Source of the DNA: Parvularcula dongshanensis
GTDB taxonomy: Bacteria; Pseudomonadota; Alphaproteobacteria; Caulobacterales; Parvularculaceae
Reading direction: 5' to 3'
DNA length: 64,000 nucleotides
Assembly: GCF_014199615.1 (NCBI RefSeq)
Contig: NZ_JACHOB010000001.1
Coordinates: 620,001 to 684,000 of the forward strand
Of the stretch, positions 43,262-51,646 are shown one piece after another. The notes below the pieces were generated by a model. It saw only the letters and a list, made by a program, of their open reading frames with translations. It ran no database searches and had not been told where the DNA came from. The translations under genes were made by a program, and so were the position numbers. Position 1 is the stretch's first letter. Every line of letters starts with the position of its first letter.

Positions 43262-44743
43262 ATGGCCGACGCTCCCACCCCGTACGAAAAGCTCGACCAA
43301 CTCTGGATCGCCGGTAAGTGGCGGCAGGGTTCCGGCGAGCCCACAGACAACAAGAACCCCTGGACCGGCGAGACGCTCTTCTCCTACGGCACCGCGACGA
43401 GGGACGACGTGGACGAGGCGCTCCGCGCTTCCAAGGCCGCGCAGGCGGAGTGGGCGGCGTTGCCCCCCGCCGCCCGGGCCGCGAGCATGGCGAAGATGGT
43501 GGAGATCATCGAGTCGCGCTCGGACGAACTCATGGACTGGATCGTCCGGGAGTCGGGCGGCACCAAGGTCAAGGCCGCGCTCGAGGTGAAGCTCATCACC
43601 GGCGTCTTCCGCGAGGCGGCGATCCTTCCCTACATGGTCGAGGGCCGCATCCTGCCCGAGGACATCGAGGGCAAGGAGTCGCGCTGCTACAGGAAGCCCG
43701 TCGGCGTGGTCGCGCTGATCAGCCCCTGGAACTTCCCCATGCAGCTGACCGCGCGGACGCTCGGGCCTGCGCTCGCCGTCGGCAACGGCGTCGTCCTCAA
43801 GCCCGCCTCCGACACGCCGGTGACGGGCGGCACGCTCTTCGCCGCGATGCTGGAGGAAGCCGGCATTCCGGAAGGCCTCGTCAGCGTGCTGCCGGGGCCG
43901 GGCTCGGAGGTCGGCGACGCGCTGATCGGTCACGAGATTCCGAGGGTCGTGTCCTTCACTGGCTCGACGCCTGTGGGCCGCGGCGTCGGGAAGTCCGCCC
44001 TCGACGCGAAGGTGATCAAGCAGCTCGAGCTGGAACTCGGCGGCAACGGGCCGATCGTGGTCCTCGACGACGCCGACATCGACCTCGCGGTCAGAGCCTC
44101 GCTCTGGGGCAAGTTCATGCACCAGGGGCAGATCTGCATGATCGCGAACCGGATCGTCGTGCACGACGCCGTGTACGACGAGTTCGTGGACCGCTTCGTC
44201 GCGGGGGCGAAGTCGCTGAAGCGCGGCGATCCTGACGACCCCGCCACCTTCATCGGTCCGATCATCAACGACAGCCAGATGAAGTCGATCCGTAAGCTGA
44301 TCGAAAAGGCGAAGTCGGAAGGCGCGACCTGCCTCCTCGGCGGCGAGCCCGAGGGCCTCGTCCTGCCGCCCCACGTCTTCGCGGACGTTGCGGAGGACAG
44401 CTGCCTCGTCACCAACGAGATCTTCGGCCCCGTCGCGCCCATCCAGCGGGCGAGTGACGAGGAGGATGCGCTGCGCCTCGCCAACGCGACCGACTACGGC
44501 CTGTCGAGCGCCGTCTTCACGAAAGATGTCGACCGGGGGGTGCGGTTCGCGCGCCGGATCGAGGCTGGCATGACCCACGTGAACGACCAGCCCGTCAACG
44601 ACAGTCCGTTCGGGCCGTTCGGCGGCGAGAAGAACTCAGGTCTCGGCCGGTTCAACGGCCGCTGGGCCGTCGAAGCCTTCACGACCGATCATTGGATCAC
44701 CGTTCAGCGCACGCCGCGCGACTATCCCTTCGCGGCGGACTGA
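43262..44743 (+). CDS. NAD(P)-dependent aldehyde dehydrogenase
   Basis: The 493-residue enzyme oxidises an aldehyde to its acid. The catalytic cysteine is C292 in HQGQICMIANRI, the general-base glutamate lies in LELGGNGPIVVLDDAD, and the nucleotide-binding SFTGSTPVGRGVG and SPWNFPMQLTART loops are present. The overall type is a benzaldehyde/aliphatic-aldehyde dehydrogenase similar to those in the mixed aryl-aldehyde branch. The substrate cannot be predicted. A strong terminator hairpin is 24 bases past the stop. Confidence 0.93.
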   Translation: MADAPTPYEKLDQLWIAGKWRQGSGEPTDNKNPWTGETLFSYGTATRDDVDEALRASKAAQAEWAALPPAARAASMAKMVEIIESRSDELMDWIVRESGGTKVKAALEVKLITGVFREAAILPYMVEGRILPEDIEGKESRCYRKPVGVVALISPWNFPMQLTARTLGPALAVGNGVVLKPASDTPVTGGTLFAAMLEEAGIPEGLVSVLPGPGSEVGDALIGHEIPRVVSFTGSTPVGRGVGKSALDAKVIKQLELELGGNGPIVVLDDADIDLAVRASLWGKFMHQGQICMIANRIVVHDAVYDEFVDRFVAGAKSLKRGDPDDPATFIGPIINDSQMKSIRKLIEKAKSEGATCLLGGEPEGLVLPPHVFADVAEDSCLVTNEIFGPVAPIQRASDEEDALRLANATDYGLSSAVFTKDVDRGVRFARRIEAGMTHVNDQPVNDSPFGPFGGEKNSGLGRFNGRWAVEAFTTDHWITVQRTPRDYPFAAD

Positions 44744-44767
44744 TCCGTATAAAGCAAGCATGAAACG

Positions 44768-44795
44768 GAGGGCCGGATGCAACCATCCGGCCCTC
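44768..44795 (+). terminator. Intrinsic terminator after the aldehyde dehydrogenase gene
   Basis: A perfect 12-base stem, GAGGGCCGGATG with CATCCGGCCCTC, closes a CAAC loop. The sequence GCTGTGTTTT follows. This is the clearest intrinsic terminator in the window and separates the dehydrogenase from the cytochrome operon. Confidence 0.8.
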
Positions 44796-44843
44796 GCTGT
44801 GTTTTAAAGCAGAGCAAGAAAGGTTCGCTTACAGGAGGTTCTC

Positions 44844-45401
44844 GTGGCGGAAGGAAAGAAGAGAACGGGCACCGGCATCGTGATCGGCGTCGTCGGCACC
44901 TTGCTCGTGGTCTTCGCCGCTGGACTAATCGTCGCCTACACCGGTGCTTACAACGTCGCCGCGACGCGCGATCATACCGCCTTCGGGCGTTGGGCGCTCG
45001 GTACGACCATGGAGAATTCGATCCAGCGCCGGGCGGATGGGATCGAGGCGCCGGTTTCCTTCTCCGAAGCGCAGATCGCCTCGGGCGCACGGCGGTACAA
45101 GGCGATGTGTGCGCATTGCCATGCCGGGCCCGGCATCGAGCGCGCCGAGTGGGCCGAAGGCATGCTGCCGCAGCCGCCCCATCTCACCGAGCACGGCAAC
45201 GAGTGGGCCCCTGAAGAGATCTTCTGGATCCTGAACCACGGCATAAAGATGTCCGGTATGCCGGCCTTTGGGCCGACCCATGAAGACGAGGCTCTTTGGG
45301 AGATTACGGCCTTCGTCCGTGCCCTGCCGGGCATGACTACCGAGCAGTACAAAGCCTATGGCGAACCCGCAGAGCAGGGCGGCGCTGGCCACGGACACTA
45401 A
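44844..45401 (+). CDS. Membrane-anchored c-type cytochrome
   Basis: The 185-residue protein has one membrane segment (about 11-32) and a periplasmic cytochrome c domain. Heme attaches at C89-A-H-C92-H93. The distal methionine ligand is in KMSGMPAFGP (M136 or M139). The tail is His/Gly-rich (GGAGHGH). GTG at 44844 follows GGAGG by seven bases. It is the first gene of a three-gene operon with a DUF305 protein and a lipoprotein. DUF305 proteins are linked to copper handling in some organisms, so this set could be a metal-responsive electron-transfer module, but this is inference. Confidence 0.85.
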   Translation: MAEGKKRTGTGIVIGVVGTLLVVFAAGLIVAYTGAYNVAATRDHTAFGRWALGTTMENSIQRRADGIEAPVSFSEAQIASGARRYKAMCAHCHAGPGIERAEWAEGMLPQPPHLTEHGNEWAPEEIFWILNHGIKMSGMPAFGPTHEDEALWEITAFVRALPGMTTEQYKAYGEPAEQGGAGHGH

Positions 45402-45419
45402 AGGAGAGAGGGGCGAGCT

Positions 45420-45881
45420 ATGCAGATGTCCTACTGGCGGTTCTTCGGAATGATCGCGACCTCGACGGTCGTGATGTTCATCCTGATGTACCTCAACACC
45501 TACGCCCTCGAGCACGTGCTCTGGAGCGAGACGCGGACGTGGATGGCGCTCCTGATGGGTGCCACCATGGCGGTCATCATGCTCGGCTGGATGCTGAACA
45601 TGTACAAGAACAAGGTCGCCAACGTCGCGATCCTCGCCGGCAGCGTCCTCGTCTTCGCGCTCTCGCTCTGGCTGGTGCGGAGCCAGGCGACGGTGACGGA
45701 CGCGGAGTACATGAAGGCGATGATCCCGCACCACTCGATCGCGATCATGACCTCGGAACGCGCGCAGATCTCCGACCCGCGGGTTCGCAAGCTGGCGGAC
45801 GAGATCATCGCCGCGCAGCGGCGCGAGATCGCCGAGATGAAGTACCTGATCGACGAGCTTGAGGAGGCGGACGAGCGATGA
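45420..45881 (+). CDS. DUF305 domain membrane protein
   Basis: The 153-residue protein has three membrane segments (about 8-28, 42-60 and 66-86) followed by a soluble DUF305 part. The core motif MIPHHSIAIMTSERA (about 101-115) contains the paired histidines, and a helical segment LADEIIAAQRREIAEMKYLIDEL follows. DUF305 members such as CopM bind copper or silver through His and Met residues. The histidines and methionines here would face the periplasm. It is 18 bases after the cytochrome gene, and its stop overlaps the lipoprotein gene as ATGA. Confidence 0.85.
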   Translation: MQMSYWRFFGMIATSTVVMFILMYLNTYALEHVLWSETRTWMALLMGATMAVIMLGWMLNMYKNKVANVAILAGSVLVFALSLWLVRSQATVTDAEYMKAMIPHHSIAIMTSERAQISDPRVRKLADEIIAAQRREIAEMKYLIDELEEADER

Positions 45882-46402
45882 GACGCGAACTCGCACCGCT
45901 CGCCGCATTCCTTCTCGCCGCATGCGGCGGGCCCGCGCCGGGCGAGGGGATGGACGCACCGATGGCATCCGAACCCGTGCCGGAGGTGGTCCCGGCGCGC
46001 GACGCGGTGATGACGGCCGACATCCCTACCATCGACCCCGGCACGATGAACGAGGCGGAGATCGAGAAGGTCCTCCCCGAAGGGCCGCGATGCAGCTTCG
46101 TCTACACCGCGGCCAGCCCGCCCGTGCTTGCGGGCGCGCTGCCGGCAGGCGGCGGGCCTGCCCGCGGCGTCGTCAAGATTCACGGCCGTCTCGTCGCGCT
46201 GGAAGGCGCCGTGCAGGACTTCGACGCGCTGCGCGGGGGGACGCGCTTCGCCTCGGGCGATGTCAGCCTCGAGGTCTCTCCGGACCCGCAGAAGGAAGGA
46301 CGCGTCCGCGACGGGGTTCGGCGGCGTCCGGCGGACATGGTCTTCCGGCTCGAAGAGGGGCTGACCGTCGGCTACCGGGGCTGGTGGCGCTGCCCGGCCT
46401 GA
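45878..46402 (+). CDS. Lipoprotein of unknown function in the cytochrome/DUF305 operon
   Basis: The 174-residue protein has a lipobox LLAAC with lipidated Cys16 (MRRELAPLAAFLLAACGGPA), then a proline- and methionine-rich stretch up to about residue 50. The body has the segments CSFVYTAASPPVLAGALP and GVVKIHGRLVALEGAVQDFDAL and ends VGYRGWWRCPA. Two further cysteines, near residue 72 and at the end, may pair. No family was recognised. The ATGA overlap with DUF305 indicates co-translation. Confidence 0.72.
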   Translation: MRRELAPLAAFLLAACGGPAPGEGMDAPMASEPVPEVVPARDAVMTADIPTIDPGTMNEAEIEKVLPEGPRCSFVYTAASPPVLAGALPAGGGPARGVVKIHGRLVALEGAVQDFDALRGGTRFASGDVSLEVSPDPQKEGRVRDGVRRRPADMVFRLEEGLTVGYRGWWRCPA

Positions 46403-46456
46403 ACGTTGCGCGGCGGGGCGCTGGCGGGCGCCCGCGACGCTCGCTACCTTCTGCGC

Positions 46457-47485
46457 ATGTCGCTCCTCACAGAGATGGACGTGCGCAGCCGCGACCTCTT
46501 CCGGCGCCTCGTCGAGACCTACCTCGAGACCGGCGAGCCCGTGGGCTCGCGCACCCTCTCGCGCGGGCCGGGCGTCGACGTCAGCCCGGCGACGATTCGG
46601 AACGTCATGGCCGACCTGACCGAGCTCGGCATCCTCAGCGCGCCGCACGCCTCGGCGGGCCGCATCCCGACCGAGCGGGGCCTCAGGCTCTTTATCGACG
46701 GGATCATGGAGATAGGAGAGCCCTCCGAGGCGGAGCGCCGGGCGCTCGAAGCCGACGCGGGGGCGGAAGGGGCGGCCGACCTCCTGTCGCGCGCGGCGGG
46801 GGCGCTGTCGGGCCTCACGCGGACGGCGAGCCTGATCGTCACGTCCAAGTCCGACCGCCCGCTGCGCCACGTCGAGTTCGTGCGGCTCGACCCCGAACGC
46901 GCACTGGCGGTCCTCGTCGATGACCGCGGCGACGTCGAGAACCGCCTGATCGCGCTGCCGGCGGGCCTGCCCGCGGCGAGCCTCGAGCGCGCCTCCAACT
47001 TCCTCAATGCGCAAGTCGCCGGAAGAACGATTTCGCAGGCGAGACGAGAGGTGCTCGAACAGCTCGACGCGCAGCGGGGCCAGCTCGACGACCTCTCCGC
47101 CGACCTCGTGCGCCGCGGCGTCGCGGAGGTGGGGCCGGGTTCGGGCGGACCGCAGCTGATCGTGCGAGGGCAGGCGAACCTCCTCGAAGGGGCGGGCGCG
47201 GACCTCGAGCGCATCCAGCAGCTCTTCGAGGAGATCGAGCGCAAGCAGGGGCTGATCGACCTTCTCGAGGCCGCGAAGGACGGCGAAGGGGTGCGCGTCT
47301 TCATCGGCTCGGAGAACCGGCTCTTCAGCCTGTCGGGCAGCGCGGTCGTCGCGGCGCCCTACAGAGACGCCGAGCGCAACATCGTCGGCGTCGTCGGCGT
47401 CGTCGGGCCGACCAGGCTCAACTACGCGCGGGTCGTGCCGCTCGTCGACTACACCGCCGAGATCGTCACGCGCTTGATCCGCTGA
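46457..47485 (+). CDS. hrcA: Heat-inducible transcription repressor HrcA
   Basis: The 342-residue repressor binds CIRCE operators upstream of heat-shock chaperone genes, usually groESL, and is released by heat. The start at 46457 gives MSLLTEMDVRSRDLFRRLVETYLETG. A winged-helix N-terminus follows (PATIRNVMADLTELGIL). Ligand and dimer domains include EFVRLDPERALAVLVDDRG and GVVGPTRLNYARVVPLVDY. No CIRCE element is seen in this window. The convergent cutA remnant overlaps its last 20 bases. Confidence 0.94.
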   Translation: MSLLTEMDVRSRDLFRRLVETYLETGEPVGSRTLSRGPGVDVSPATIRNVMADLTELGILSAPHASAGRIPTERGLRLFIDGIMEIGEPSEAERRALEADAGAEGAADLLSRAAGALSGLTRTASLIVTSKSDRPLRHVEFVRLDPERALAVLVDDRGDVENRLIALPAGLPAASLERASNFLNAQVAGRTISQARREVLEQLDAQRGQLDDLSADLVRRGVAEVGPGSGGPQLIVRGQANLLEGAGADLERIQQLFEEIERKQGLIDLLEAAKDGEGVRVFIGSENRLFSLSGSAVVAAPYRDAERNIVGVVGVVGPTRLNYARVVPLVDYTAEIVTRLIR

Positions 47486-47818
47486 CCTCGGCGGCGACCC
47501 AGCCCGCATAGCCGGGCGAAGCGCCCGACACGGGCAGGATCAGCACCTCGGGGGTCTCGTAAGGATGCAGCGTCCCGATCCGGTCCGCGAGCCGGCGGGC
47601 GAGCACTGCGGTGGTCTTCGCATCGAGACGCCATTCGGACGAGGTCTCTACCTTGCCCGCCCACCGGTACCGGCTCTCGATCCGCACGATCTGGACGCAG
47701 GCGGCGAGGCGTGCTCGATCAGCGCGTCCACGAGGCGGGTCGCGTCGTCCTCTCCGCTCACGGTCGTCTGCACGATGGCGAGGGCATCGCTTGAACCTGC
47801 TTCGTTCCGTCCGTACAT
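47466..47818 (-). pseudogene. cutA: Frameshifted cutA (divalent-cation tolerance protein)
   Basis: Two frames on the minus strand together make one CutA protein. The N-terminal half, from the ATG at 47818 (GGAGG just upstream), reads DALAIVQTTVSGEDDATRLVDALIEH. The C-terminal half, in another frame, reads RLAACVQIVRIESRYRWAGKVE and continues through AKTTAVLARRLADRI and LHPYETPEVLILPV. The frames switch near 47705-47716 by a one-base change. Inserting one base after GAGCAC would restore a normal protein of about 115 residues. This is either a recent disabling mutation, a sequencing error or, less likely, a programmed shift. It lies antisense between hrcA and grpE, overlapping the hrcA end. Confidence 0.82.
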
Positions 47819-47859
47819 GCGCGCCTCCGACAATTCCTCAGCCCAAGGTTGCCCGCTTC

Positions 47860-48519
47860 ATGAGCGAGACGAACGCCGCGCCCCAGGACGACGCACCGAA
47901 GAACGACGCCCCCGAGACCTCAGCCGAAGAGACGGCAGAGGTGCAAGCCACGCCTGAGTTCGAGCCGATCCCCGAACATCTGCGCGACGAGGCGCTCGAC
48001 GGCCATCAGATCAAGAAGCTCGCCGAGGAGCGCATCGCGGAGATGCAGGCCGAGCTCGAAGCCGCCAACGACAAGGCGCTCCGCCTCGCCGCGGAGCTCG
48101 AGAACACGCGCCGCCGGGCCGAGCGCGAGCGCGGCGAGGCCGCCCGCTACGGCATCTCCGGCTTCGCCCGCGACCTCCTCTCCGTCGCCGACAACATGGC
48201 GAAGGCGATCGAGCTGGCGCCGGAGGATCCGTCCTCCATGACGAAGGAAGGCCTAGAAGCCTTGGTGAACGGGATGCGCATGACCGAGCGCGAGCTGATC
48301 GCGGTCTTCGAGCGCAACGGCGTGACGCGGATCGCGCCCAAGGGCGAGCGCTTCGATCCGAACCTGCACCAGGCGATCGCGCAGGTGCCCGGCGGCGGTC
48401 TGCCCAAGGACCACGTCGCGGACGTCGCGGCGCCGGGCTTCGTCATCGGCGACCGCGTCCTGCGCGCCGCGATGGTGACGGTGTCCACGGGCGCGGAGGC
48501 GCAACCGCAGGAGGGCTGA
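47860..48519 (+). CDS. grpE: Nucleotide exchange factor GrpE
   Basis: GrpE releases ADP from DnaK, encoded 3 kb downstream. The 219-residue protein starts MSETNAAPQDDAPK. The acidic N-terminus is followed by a long coiled coil (about 57-100, with EERIAEMQAELEAANDKALRLAAELENTRRRAERE). The beta domain contains APKGERFDPNLHQAIAQVPG and VLRAAMVTVSTG. The frame is open upstream to 47611, but the start is fixed by homology. The cutA remnant starts 41 bases away in the opposite direction. Confidence 0.95.
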   Translation: MSETNAAPQDDAPKNDAPETSAEETAEVQATPEFEPIPEHLRDEALDGHQIKKLAEERIAEMQAELEAANDKALRLAAELENTRRRAERERGEAARYGISGFARDLLSVADNMAKAIELAPEDPSSMTKEGLEALVNGMRMTERELIAVFERNGVTRIAPKGERFDPNLHQAIAQVPGGGLPKDHVADVAAPGFVIGDRVLRAAMVTVSTGAEAQPQEG

Positions 48520-48530
48520 GGCCCCATCCC

Positions 48531-48545
48531 CTAACGCGTCCTTAA
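48531..48545 (+). promoter_or_regulatory. CtrA-like site upstream of the SLAM-like gene
   Basis: CTAA-N7-TTAA differs by one base from the TTAA-N7-TTAA consensus of the alphaproteobacterial cell-cycle regulator CtrA. It ends 25 bases before the ATG at 48571. Short AT-rich motifs stand out in this GC-rich DNA, but one mismatch allows chance. Confidence 0.35.
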
Positions 48546-48570
48546 CCACGTTGGCCGGAAGCCGGGCGCC

Positions 48571-49875
48571 ATGCTGCGCGTCCTCCTTCCGGTCCTGGCC
48601 TTGGCGGCGACGGGCGCCCTCGCGCAGCCCGCCGAGGTGACGATCAGCGGAGACAGGGCCCTCGACGTCGCCGCCGACCTCGTCGCGCGGGGGCGTCTCG
48701 ATCAGGCGGACGAGATCCTTCGACGCCTCGCCGAGGGCGACCCCGCCGCCCTCGACATGATCCGCCTCGATGCGCTCGCGGCCGAGATCGCCGCCGCGCG
48801 CGGCGAGCACGAGCGGGCGGTCTTCATCCTCGGCAACGTGCTCGACCACGATCCGAGCCTCGCGACCCTGCGCCTGCGCATGGCCCGCTCCTTGTTCGAG
48901 CTGCGCCAAGACCGCCGCGCCGCGCACCATCTTCGCCTCGCGCGGCCTCAGCTGTCGGGCGAAGACAGCGAGCAGGCCCGCCGGCTCCTCGCGGCGATCG
49001 AGGCACGCCGCGTCTTCTCCTTGCGCTTCGCGGCGGCGCTGCTGCCCGACAGCAACGTCAACACGGCGACGAGCGAGGCGACGCAGGTGATCGGCGGCAT
49101 CGAGCAGACGTTGCAGGACGACGGTGCGCTGGCGCGCTCGGGCCTCGGGCTCTCGACCCGCCTGACCGCCATGGCGCTCCCGAAGATCACATCGCGGCTG
49201 CGGGGCGAGGCCCGGGCCGACGTCGCGCTGACCGACCAGTCCAACATCGATTTCGACTACCTGACCTATGGCGGCGAGGCGGGCCTGCGCTGGCAAGGCG
49301 GGCGCCTCCGCGCGAGCCTTCTCGGCACGGCCGAAGCGCAGCGCTTCGGAGGAGAGCCCTATGCCGAGGGCTTCGGAGGCAGGGTCCGGCTGACCGCCGC
49401 GCTCGACGCCCGCACCCAGGGCGGGGTGGAGTTCGGCGTCACCGACACGGACTTCGTGAGAGACGCCTATGACGGCATGACCTACGACGCCGCCTTCTCC
49501 CTCCAGCGCGCGGCGGGTACGGCGACCTTGCTCGGCGTGCAGGCCGCGGGCGCCCGGCACGACGCGCGCGACCCGGCGCAGTCCTACTGGCGCGTCGGCG
49601 GCGCCTTGTCGGCGACGCGGGAGGTCGCGGGCGGCGTGACGCTGACCGCGGCGCCGGGCCTCGTCTTTCGAACCTATGACGAGGCGGCGGCCTTCTTCGG
49701 CCAGCGGCGAGAGGACCTGACGGTCTCAGGCACGCTCGCGGCGGCGAAGCGGGACTTTCAGCTGCACGGCTTCGCGCCGCAGCTCAGCTACACCTATGTG
49801 CGGAACGACTCGACGCTCGGCCTCTACGACTACGAGCGTCACCGGGTCAGCCTGGGGCTGACCCGCGCCTTTTGA
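48571..49875 (+). CDS. SLAM-like outer-membrane protein (surface lipoprotein assembly modifier, DUF560)
   Basis: The 434-residue protein has a signal peptide (MLRVLLPVLALAATGALA, cleavage before QP). An N-terminal helical TPR-like part spans about 35-145 (RGRLDQADEILRRLAEG, RGEHERAVFILGNVLDHDP). From about residue 150 (RFAAALLPDSNVNTAT) it turns into a beta-barrel with alternating strands to the terminal SLGLTRAF. TPR plus barrel with a PDSNVN-type junction is the layout of Slam proteins, which move lipoproteins such as TbpB to the cell surface in Neisseria. A convergent TbpB-like lipoprotein gene lies 70 bases downstream. Its last residues are duplicated after the stop. Confidence 0.8.
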   Translation: MLRVLLPVLALAATGALAQPAEVTISGDRALDVAADLVARGRLDQADEILRRLAEGDPAALDMIRLDALAAEIAAARGEHERAVFILGNVLDHDPSLATLRLRMARSLFELRQDRRAAHHLRLARPQLSGEDSEQARRLLAAIEARRVFSLRFAAALLPDSNVNTATSEATQVIGGIEQTLQDDGALARSGLGLSTRLTAMALPKITSRLRGEARADVALTDQSNIDFDYLTYGGEAGLRWQGGRLRASLLGTAEAQRFGGEPYAEGFGGRVRLTAALDARTQGGVEFGVTDTDFVRDAYDGMTYDAAFSLQRAAGTATLLGVQAAGARHDARDPAQSYWRVGGALSATREVAGGVTLTAAPGLVFRTYDEAAAFFGQRREDLTVSGTLAAAKRDFQLHGFAPQLSYTYVRNDSTLGLYDYERHRVSLGLTRAF

Positions 49876-49911
49876 GAAGTCAGCCTGGGGCTGACCCGCG
49901 CTTTCTGAGAT
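49844..49911. repeat. 33-base tandem duplication carrying twin hairpins and stop codons
   Basis: Two imperfect copies with a 33-base period begin at 49846 and 49879. Each encodes SLGLTRAF plus a stop codon in the frame of the upstream gene, so the second copy lies outside the gene. Copy 1 forms GGGTCAGCC-TGG-GGCTGACCC, a nine-base stem. Copy 2 forms GTCAGCC-TGG-GGCTGAC, a seven-base stem. Short T-runs follow. The hairpins sit between convergent genes, where a two-way terminator is useful. Confidence 0.75.
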
Positions 49912-49944
49912 GCCGGCTAGGCCTGACCCGAAGCTCGAGAGGCG

Positions 49945-51549
49945 TCAGCCCTCCGGCCCGCTCGCCGTGTCGCGGCCGACGAAGGCGCCCGCCGCGGCGG
50001 CCTCGGCCCCGGTGAACTCGAACGTACCGCCGATCTCCTGCGCCGTCGGTCCGTAGAAGTGGCCGTCGAAGCTGCCTTCCAGCACGTTCGTTCCGTCCGC
50101 GACGCCTCTGTCCAGCGTGCCCGTCATGTGGCCGCCGAAGGTCGCGCCGTCGATCGAGCCCGCGCCTGCGAACGTCGCGTAGTCGACGTAGCGGGTGACG
50201 CCCTCGCCGTCGCGATAGGCGATGTTCGCGTCCAAATCCATGTCGAGCGCGCCGGTCGCGAAGTCGGTCCGCATGTTGAGGCCGCCGCGCAGGTCTTGAA
50301 TGTCGTTCTGGCGCGCGACGCTGCCGTAGATCGTGCCTTGATAGGTCGCGGTGCCCGTGAGGGGCATCTCGTCGGCGTCGGTCAGCTCGCCGAAGACGAG
50401 GTGGCCGGCCTGCATGCCGTCCTCCGTTCCCTTGTACCAGGCGCCGGCGGCGACGAAGCGGGTCGGCGCGACGGCGCCGTCGATACGGTACTGCACGTAG
50501 GTGACGCCGTCGGCCTCGTAGTAGAAGCCTGGGCTCTCTTCGATGAGGGCGGTCGCCTCATCGACCGATGCCATGAGCGCGCTCGACTGTCGGTTGCCGA
50601 GGGCCTCCAGGCTTTCTACCAACATCATGCCGCTGCCCGACGCGCTGAGCGAAGCCGGGTTGATGCCGAGGCTCTCCGGCATGGCGTCGAGCACGTCGGC
50701 GATGACGAGCCGGGTCGCGGCCGGCGCGGCGTCCTGCGCGGCGGTGAAGTCGCTGGTCGAGATGCTGATGAGGTAGGCCGCCGCGAGGTCCGGGGCGTTC
50801 TCCACCGAGGACGGCGCCCCGTAGGCATCGGGATCGAGCGCGACCAGGATCGGCAGCGCGCCGAGCCTGCGTTCCGTGGTGGCCGTCTCGGCCATGCCGA
50901 GGTCCGACAGCTGGTTGCTCCAGGAGGAGAGCCGCGAGAGGCCGGTCTCCTCCGAGCCGATCGCGGCGACCGCGCTGAGGTACTGGTCGGCGCGCGCGAC
51001 GTCGCCGCCGATGAAGGTCTGGTCGACCTGCGTGTAAGCGGCAGGCTGGGTCGCGACGTAGACGGCGGACAGGCCGTTCGAGAGGTCAGCCAGCGCCTTC
51101 GGCGTGAGCAGCAGGAGCGGCCCGAAGGTCTCGTCGAAGACGACGGCCGTGCCGCCCTCCGCCGCGATCGCGTCGAACGAGCTCCCCGCATGGTCGATCG
51201 AGAAGGTGAACTCGTTCGTGGCCGCGTCGTAGCTCATGCTCTGACCGGTCTCGGCCCTGGCGAGGACGGTGTCGCGATAGACGTAGGCGCCGCTCTCGGC
51301 ATACGCGATGTCGAGCGTGCGGGTGGAGACGTCGTAGGTCTCCGACCGCTCGGGCCCGCCGCCGCCGTAGCGGAACGACGTCCGCTCGAGGACGAGGTTC
51401 TTCGGCGCGGCCGGCGTGCCGGAGGTGGGGTCGATCACCGGCGTCGGACTGCCGGTGCTGCCGCCGCCATCCGTCGTCGACGCGCAGGCGGCCAAGCCGA
51501 GCAGGCCCGCGCCGAGCAGGAAGGACGAACGCAAGGACGTGCGGTTCAT
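49945..51549 (-). CDS. Large lipoprotein with TbpB-like C-terminal barrel, probable SLAM substrate
   Basis: The 534-residue protein has a lipobox LAAC with Cys22, then a disordered Gly/Ser/Thr/Pro linker to about residue 48. The body has no recognised domain for about 350 residues. The C-terminus, from about 390 (LVFGELTDADEMPLTGTATY), is beta-rich and repetitive. It ends in the motif GHFYGPTAQEIGGTFEF (FYGP 498-501, EIGG 505-508) followed by GAFVGRD. That end matches the barrel of TbpB and factor-H-binding lipoproteins, the class carried by SLAM. No TonB-dependent receptor lies nearby, so the ligand is unknown. Confidence 0.75.
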   Translation of the reverse strand: MNRTSLRSSFLLGAGLLGLAACASTTDGGGSTGSPTPVIDPTSGTPAAPKNLVLERTSFRYGGGGPERSETYDVSTRTLDIAYAESGAYVYRDTVLARAETGQSMSYDAATNEFTFSIDHAGSSFDAIAAEGGTAVVFDETFGPLLLLTPKALADLSNGLSAVYVATQPAAYTQVDQTFIGGDVARADQYLSAVAAIGSEETGLSRLSSWSNQLSDLGMAETATTERRLGALPILVALDPDAYGAPSSVENAPDLAAAYLISISTSDFTAAQDAAPAATRLVIADVLDAMPESLGINPASLSASGSGMMLVESLEALGNRQSSALMASVDEATALIEESPGFYYEADGVTYVQYRIDGAVAPTRFVAAGAWYKGTEDGMQAGHLVFGELTDADEMPLTGTATYQGTIYGSVARQNDIQDLRGGLNMRTDFATGALDMDLDANIAYRDGEGVTRYVDYATFAGAGSIDGATFGGHMTGTLDRGVADGTNVLEGSFDGHFYGPTAQEIGGTFEFTGAEAAAAGAFVGRDTASGPEG

Positions 51550-51646
51550 GGTGGTTGCCCCCAGCTATCTCGGCGGGGTCCTTACAAGACAGCCATGAAC
51601 ACGCGTTTAAGCCTGGGGAACCACCACAATCCGTGTCGCCCCGCGG

